From Laburnicola sp. R22_1 (taxonomy: Eukaryota > Ascomycota > Dothideomycetes > Pleosporales > Didymosphaeriaceae): DNA of 64,000 bases. The notes beneath the pieces are model-generated. The model worked only from the letters and a program-made list of their open reading frames with translations, had not been told where the DNA came from and ran no database searches. Position numbers and translations under genes: made by a program. Below are positions 58,320-64,000 of this stretch, piece by piece (positions within the stretch are counted from its first letter, which is position 1; every line of letters begins with the position of its first letter). The stretch spans positions 558,001 through 622,000 of the forward strand of contig JACONQ010000015.1 in assembly GCA_014281115.1 (NCBI GenBank), in the 5' to 3' direction.

Positions 58320-59690
58320 ATGGAAAGCCAGAGCTACATAGACATAAAACGAGCAACCGAATTACAAGACAGGATTGTGATTACTTTCCTGGTCTTGGAT
58401 TGGGTGTTTGTTTCACTCAGAGTCTGGACGCGAACTTTCATCGTCTCGAACTTTGGCTGGGATGATGGTTTCATGTTACTTTCTGCCGTGAGTTCCAATC
58501 TTATCAGAGACATCAAAGTTCATCAGTATTGATGACGCCGTAGGTAACCTTTTCAGTGTATTGCGGTGGACTACTCTATCTTTGCGCTTTGCGAAAGGGG
58601 GTAAATCAACCGGCACTGTAGCTGACATGCAGGTTATGTTCAAGGTAGAAGACCCCTCTTTACATTACTACTTCGACTGACAATCACAATGGGTCATTAT
58701 CAATGAAACCAACTATGTCTTCACTATAATTTTTTTCAAGATATCATTGGCCATTTTCTTCGCCTCATCGCGCGCTGGCACTTCATGCTCGTATACTTCA
58801 CCCTGGGCATCAACCTCGTCTCGTCCATAGCCACCTTCTTCTACAGCATCTTCCGATGTGGCGCCGACATGAACATGTACGTGTGGAACCAAATGTCCGG
58901 CGAATGTGCACCTCTCACCCTCGATCGCTTCATTGCGTATCAACACGGTACGTGACAACATCAGAACCTTTGCCACACGCTCAGCTAACGCCCTGCTCAC
59001 CAGCCTCCATCAACACCTTCAACTACCTCATGTTCTTCGTGCTTCCCGTCCTCATGCTCTGGAACTCCAACATGGACATAAAGTCCAAACTATCAGCGGG
59101 CTTCATTCTCTGCCTCGCCCTCATGTCCGTCCCACGTACGCCTCGATCTGCCTCCTTGCTTCCGCTGACAATCCAACAGGGGCTGCATATGCTCTATCAT
59201 CCGCTTCCGTTTTATCGAGGGCTTGGTGATCTTTGCAGGTGACGACTACTACTGGAACGGAGTCAACCTCTGGATCTGGGGCACCATCGAAAATGGCACT
59301 TGCATCAGCGCAGGCTGCCTCGCCACGCTCCGACCCCTCGGCCGAAGAGCCATCCATCGCGTTCGAGAGTCCACCGCACTGACTAGCTACGCTAAGCGCC
59401 TTACGTCGTCCTTCAATTCACGCGGCAGGCCTAGTCACTCAGGTGGTAGTTCTCGTCCGCGTGCGCCCGCACCGACGGCGACGGGGAGCTGCAATTCGAG
59501 AGAGGGGGATAGCGTGGCAAAGTCGGCGGAGCCGTCTATTAGTAAAGAGCCTACGTTTGCAGAGCTAATGACGGAGGAGGGGCGTGAGGCGATTCCGTTG
59601 TCGTCGGGTATTGGGAATCGACGCTCGAGTGCGGATCCTATCCTGGAGGAGATCGACATTGGTTCTTTTGACTTGTCGCGCCGTGTCTAG
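58320..59690 (+). pseudogene. damaged SAT4/rhodopsin-like (PTH11-type) integral membrane protein gene
   Basis: Pieces in the right order match the fungal seven-helix family. The first helix follows the ATG at 58320 (RIVITFLVLDWVFVSLRVW, then FGWDDGFMLLSA, exon end 58487). Later come VYCGGLLYL, VIINETNYVFTIIFFKISLA, ARWHFMLVYFTLGINL, NTFNYLMFFVLPVLMLW, CSIIRFRF and NLWIWGTIENG, with a polar tail to 59690. The pieces do not join into one frame. A short intron after 58,649 would have a CACAA 3' end instead of CAG. The frame shifts near 58,760 just before the ARWHF block and again around 59,130-59,185. An intact gene with unusual splicing is possible but needs several exceptions at once. It lies 1.1 kb from the inverted-repeat element. 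Confidence 0.6.
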
Positions 59691-62600
59691 TCGTCGAGAG
59701 GCACGGCGTCTACGAAGGAGTAGATGGCGTGGACTATGTATAAGATTTGGACGGCTTAAGAACACACTGTTCGTGATATAAGCTCGTTGTAGAGGGAGGA
59801 GAGATCGGCACTATGGCCCCGGAAACTGACATTCCTAGCTTTTCCATGGCGGACGGACAAATGAGTCAATACCCGCGATCTCGTGTCACGCTGGTAGGAG
59901 AGAATCGCAGGGCGCCACTACCTACTACTGGGTCCCCATACTCGCTCTCTGATCGTGGCTTGATACTGAGATTGGCGACTTGATTGGGTATACATATTCG
60001 AGGACGGAGGAAATCAAGAATAGAAGAGGAGTCGCGTTTCAGCTACACTGCAGCGAACCCGTATAAGGCGGACTGATTAAGCGGATGAATACCTTAGGTA
60101 CGTTAGCAACCCAGCTTTCACTCAGGACACGCCCAGCTACAGGAGCTTGCCTCTCGAGTACACTGAAAGAAGCAATGTGGGCCAGTGTCGAGGAAGGAGA
60201 CGGCTGGGTAGATGTGTGGTAGTTATATTATAACCTAGATGAGTGGGGAGCCGACGGGATCGCGGGGTGCCGGACGGATGAGCGCTGAACTGCTTTCACA
60301 TGTATTCACATGCTATCTCACAGAGCTGGTACACAGAAAAAAAAGTCATAGCTAGATTTTCTTTTGCTATAGTATAGTTGCGGGATGCAACTTTGTTCAC
60401 AAAAAAAACCAAAAAAAAACCCTAGATGAGCTGTGTGTCAACGCATGGTGATAGAGCGATTCAAGAATAGAGTAATTTGGGCGAAGTGTGCTGTGGAGAT
60501 AGTACCTTCAATGGGTTCTTTGAATATGCATGGACATGTCGCCATGCGGGCCTGCTTCTGCTCTGTTCCCCTGAAGGTATATGTAGTTTATCTTGAAGTG
60601 AAAGGTACTTTGAACGTTTGTTTTAGTGTTTGTGTGTGACAATGGAGTATAGAAGTGTTTGAATTATTGCTATATGGCGGCTACTAGCGCATAGTGTGGT
60701 TTAGAGAAAGAACGACCAGCGCACCGGCCCTGCTTGCTACAATGTGAATATTACTTTCTTTTTATTTGATAATGCAGTCATCTACACGCTTTTTCCCTTT
60801 TCATTGCTGAGTATGGCTGTTTTTACATAGACACACAACTGTTTTGGTGTACCACGATGGAGCCCGGCTGCCGAATCCATCATAGGGCAGGCGTGTACGG
60901 GCGAGGAAGCTGCGACTGAGTAAAACATGACGAATGGCAAATATTTGTTGACGGCCGCGGACCCAGTCTTTACACACACACACACACACACACACACAGA
61001 GCTGTCTGCTCTACTCCCCCCACGTCGACTTTGGAGATCCTTGTCAACGACAGCGAAGTACCGATACCGCATTTTACCTCCTGGCCGTTATTTTCCCGCC
61101 AACTCAGCACGACAAGGCCCAGAGCCCAGGCTCAGCCACAGATAACGAGCCATGGGTGCGTTGTCTCGGGCAGGATGCAGCGGCTCCGTTGCGTGTACAT
61201 GCCGTTAGGTACCCACTTTGCCACGGAAGCTCGATTGGAAGGGGAGATGGGACCTCGATTCCTACCATGCAGGCAGGTCTCAATAGAGACTATCGGCTCG
61301 AGCGTCCCCCGTCGATGAGGATGGAAACGAACAAGAGCTGGAATACTCACGGCATGAATTGACTGACTTGCGGTTGCCGTGGGGGCTGGACCTCGAATTG
61401 GAGAGCGGGGTAGGACTCGCGCGAGGTACCTGCCCCTCCTTCTCTTTACGGCAGAGTGCTAATTAGCCATGTCCCGCTGCGTGGTGGACCTCCACAACCT
61501 TCTCATCGCATTCGATGGAACACATGGTCCCGTCCTGTCCAACTTGGTCACGCCTCTGTTCCGTGAAGTCGCGAGACGATGGGCGGTGATTGGAGTAGGA
61601 GGAGGATGCGGGGAATACTGCCGGCGGCTCTGAAACGCTCTTCGCCATGGGCACCCGCATGTCTAAGCCGATGTCGGTTAGCTTTCCGTTTGGACATGGC
61701 GGTGAGACTGCGAGCCATCAGTGGCCCATCACACGTTTCCTAGACCGGACTCAGCGTAGTCACCATGCAGGACTGAAGACACCACGCTCGCCAGAAGTCA
61801 CACAAGGCTGCAACGCCGCGAGCGCCTCCACAACGAACAGACAGATAGAACAGACACTGCTCTTTCAGCAAGTCTGACGGCTCGAGGCTCAGGGCATTGT
61901 TCGGCTGTCTGTTACACGGCGTAGCAGTTGGGCCGCTCCCAATCCGGCCATGTTGCCTCACAAGCGGTCGGCATTGGGGAGCCCCGCCGCGGCGGCCGTG
62001 GACGTGAAAAGATGGTCTTGCCCGTGGCCAGGCGTGCAGATCTATAGGCCTCGATTGGGAGAGGGTGCATAACAGTCTCCGCTCTTCGCTGGGATGCTTT
62101 CGAACCACGTCGATCGGTCTATGCGGCGGTGTCGACCCTGTGATGTGAGTCTTCTTTGCAATGGGCAGATGGTTGCTTGACATGCATGGATGGACGGCTG
62201 CCGCGCAAAAATTATGGACCGATGCACAGGGAGAATAGGCGTCCTGGAGACCTCGGGGCAGTCGGATGGGTACAAGCGCCGTGGTGGGAACAGCGGGCGC
62301 ACACAGAAGCGCAGTACTCGAGCCAGCGGGTAGAATTCAATAGCAAGCTGCAATTGCGCGCTGCAGGCCCAAGTGTGAATATAGGCGGCATAGCGGGCGC
62401 GGAGAGACTCGAGCTACATGCGAAATAAGCTACTGCAGACGGTGGCTTGCAGGTCCCTGGTCAGACCCATTCGTTTAAAGGCATCAGGGTCTACTGCCAG
62501 CCTTCGTCACAGCACTCCGCCGCACTGTACAATACTGTAACTCTTCGCGCGCGTTGGTGGGACGGGGCCGCTCCTGTTACTGCTGTCTTTCCTTGAGTCT

Positions 62601-62967
62601 GTCCTTTGGCACCCGTGCTCGCTCGCCGTTGAGCTCGTCGTTCCCGTCCCAGAGCGCGGACCACACGCTGCCGCGGCTCAGCGCTTGGAACCATCTCCCA
62701 CGGTACCTAGCCCAGCGGACCTCCTTCGACCTCAGCGACCATTTGCCTCTCTCCCTGATCGCAGCACCACGTCCACCGAGGGCGCCCGCCCTGTGTATCC
62801 ATTACTGTGTATGTCCAACCTGCTGTCGGCCGCGTCATGGCTCCGGGAAGCATGAGCGCACCGGCGGTACCCCCCTCACCGCCAACCATGGAACCTCCCA
62901 CCCCACGGCACACCAGGCGAAGAGAATTTATGCTGACCGTTTTTCGTCCAGTGTATTTGTAGCAAAC
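59691..62967. other. 3.3-kb stretch without a recognised gene
   Basis: It contains A-runs near 60,339 and 60,402-60,418, the CA microsatellite at 60,973-60,998, and small frames without domains. The 334-codon plus-strand frame starting at 62,554 overlaps the leader and exon 1 of the next gene in another phase and has a low-complexity translation, so it is not called. The right end is the likely promoter and leader of that gene. Confidence 0.5.
60973..60998. repeat. CA dinucleotide microsatellite
   Basis: Thirteen tandem CA units. Poly-CV/TH frames here are artefacts. Confidence 0.95.
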
Positions 62968-64000
62968 ATGGCCTTCTCGACCAGCATGGGAGACCGCGGC
63001 GGCATCAAGTCGCCCCGCGATGAGTCGTCGTTCGCTTCTCTCACCAGTCCTCTGCGCGCCGTCGGCACCCAAATGCCATCCTCCTCTGCCAGCGACGCCC
63101 GTGGCCAGTTGCATCGCCGATTCACAACGAACAACATTCCTACTCTTAGCACCCCGCTGTCGCCAATTGGGCAGCAGCGCAGACAGGCGGCTGAGCCGGC
63201 CGAGTTCACCACAGCGGTACGTAGCAGCATGTTCGTTATACCATATGAGGCGCAGGCATGTCTTTCGCTGGCCTTGCACGCCGTATTTCTCCAGAAATAT
63301 CAGTCAACATGCTGGCGAGAATGCGGTCTTTGGAAACTGCAGCTTGTCGTCCGGCGGCTGCCCTGCGTCGACATGGCTCCTCGAAGGGCCGTGCGCGCAG
63401 CTTCTGTTCGTAACTCTCTCTCTCACTTCGCTTGCAGTCGTGCAGAGAGATCTGTTGCGGAGAGGGTAGAGTCTGAGATACGTGCTCGGATGTGCTCTTG
63501 CTATTCTTCTGCGCTCGAGATCCTAAGTGAATACGAATCAAGACTAACGAACCTCTAGACGTATCACAAGCTTCAAGTGGTAAGCAATCTCCCCGCCTTC
63601 ACCTCGACACTCTGTTGTGGTCCTGCCCTCTTCTGCGAGTCATTTCCCGCTAGCGCCGCTGCTGTGGTGATATAAACCTGCGTCCCCGTCTCCCCTCTCC
63701 CTCAACACATCTCTTACCCCGCTCTCTTTACCTCCGGCTGCTGTACGTCTGTACGAGTTGGCCTACTCATTCATACACTTTCCCACCTCTACCCTATTCT
63801 TCGCACCCCGCGCGCCCCGCGTGTGCAGTGCCCACGCTCTCAGTGACCTGCTGACGGCTTGTTAGCTCGAGAAAAAGAAGCTTGAGTACGAATATCTGAA
63901 GGAGCAGCGGCGGCGCTTCGAGGCTGAAATGGAGCTCATGGATTTACAGTCTCGTCAGAACGAAGAGGAGATCTCTCGCCTCTCCTCCGACATTCACCAC
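62968..64000 (+). CDS. 5' part of an unidentified coiled-coil protein gene (runs off window)
   Basis: Three exons fit: 62968-63216, 63559-63579 (21 nt) and 63866 to the window edge, all in phase 0. The first 83 residues are Ser/Thr/Pro-rich and disordered (MAFSTSMGDRGGIKSPRDES; TTNNIPTLSTPLSPIGQQRR). The microexon adds TYHKLQV and exon 3 begins a charged helix (LEKKKLEYEYLKEQRRRFEA) that continues as a predicted coiled coil to the edge. The introns are 342 and 286 nt. I do not recognise the family. The clean phase-0 joins, GTACGT/GTAAGC donors and the abrupt change from disordered to helical sequence support a real gene. About 150 residues are visible. Confidence 0.72.

Noticed and set aside
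62554..63558. 334-codon plus-strand frame
   Set aside because: It runs through the leader, exon 1 and intron 1 of the coiled-coil gene in a different phase, and its composition is not protein-like.

Overview
The window looks like nuclear DNA of a filamentous ascomycete (Pezizomycotina). The evidence is short spliceosomal introns (about 45-130 nt with GTAAGT/GTACGT donors and CTAAC/CTGAC branch sites), single-copy eukaryotic genes, an intron-bearing tRNA-Phe, and an AT-rich block of mutated transposons of the kind left by repeat-induced point mutation (RIP). A Dothideomycete is my guess, from overall gene style only.

Layout. 1-9,060 is an AT-rich, stop-riddled repeat block. It holds a decayed Ty3/Gypsy retrotransposon (reverse transcriptase, RNase H, integrase and chromodomain-like remnants on +) followed by further unresolved repeats. 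GC content recovers at about 9.06 kb. The first locus after this edge (9,765-10,671) is the most unusual. It is a UstYa-type (DUF3328) membrane protein gene with two good introns and two in-frame stops. It continues in the same frame into an exact 75-bp, four-unit coding repeat with a Tyr-x-Glu-x-Tyr block and Lys-Arg sites, which is the architecture of dikaritin/Kex2-processed RiPP precursors. A degenerate ~95-bp minisatellite follows (to 12.37 kb).

13-27 kb is a compact housekeeping segment: carnitine acetyltransferase (-), RAD57-like recombinase (+), F-box/WD protein (-) divergent from a Sae2/CtIP/Ctp1 homologue (+), tRNA-Phe (-), and CENP-C/Mif2 (+). 27-42 kb is gene-poor. It has a SANT/Myb protein (-) and tubulin cofactor B (+, with unusually long introns) between gaps of 5.5, 3.2 and 2.1 kb in which I find no gene. 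42-56 kb is compact again: a seven-knuckle CNBP/Gis2-like protein (-), a PMT2-type protein O-mannosyltransferase (-), an MFS sugar transporter (-), a Chs7-type chitin synthase export chaperone with an 8-nt microexon (+), TFIIH subunit SSL1 (+), and a FAHD1-like hydrolase (+). 56.8-57.3 kb carries a 431-bp inverted-repeat element whose core also occurs in the RIP-mutated block. 58.3-59.7 kb is a damaged SAT4/rhodopsin-like membrane protein gene. After a 3.3-kb empty stretch, the 5' end of a coiled-coil protein gene runs off the window.

The genes do not form one pathway. They are mostly independent housekeeping genes. Three act on DNA breaks or chromosome segregation (RAD57, Sae2/CtIP, CENP-C) and three serve the secretory pathway or cell wall (PMT2, Chs7, MFS). 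Exon joins below were built by hand. In each multi-exon gene called intact, the exon lengths sum to a multiple of three.
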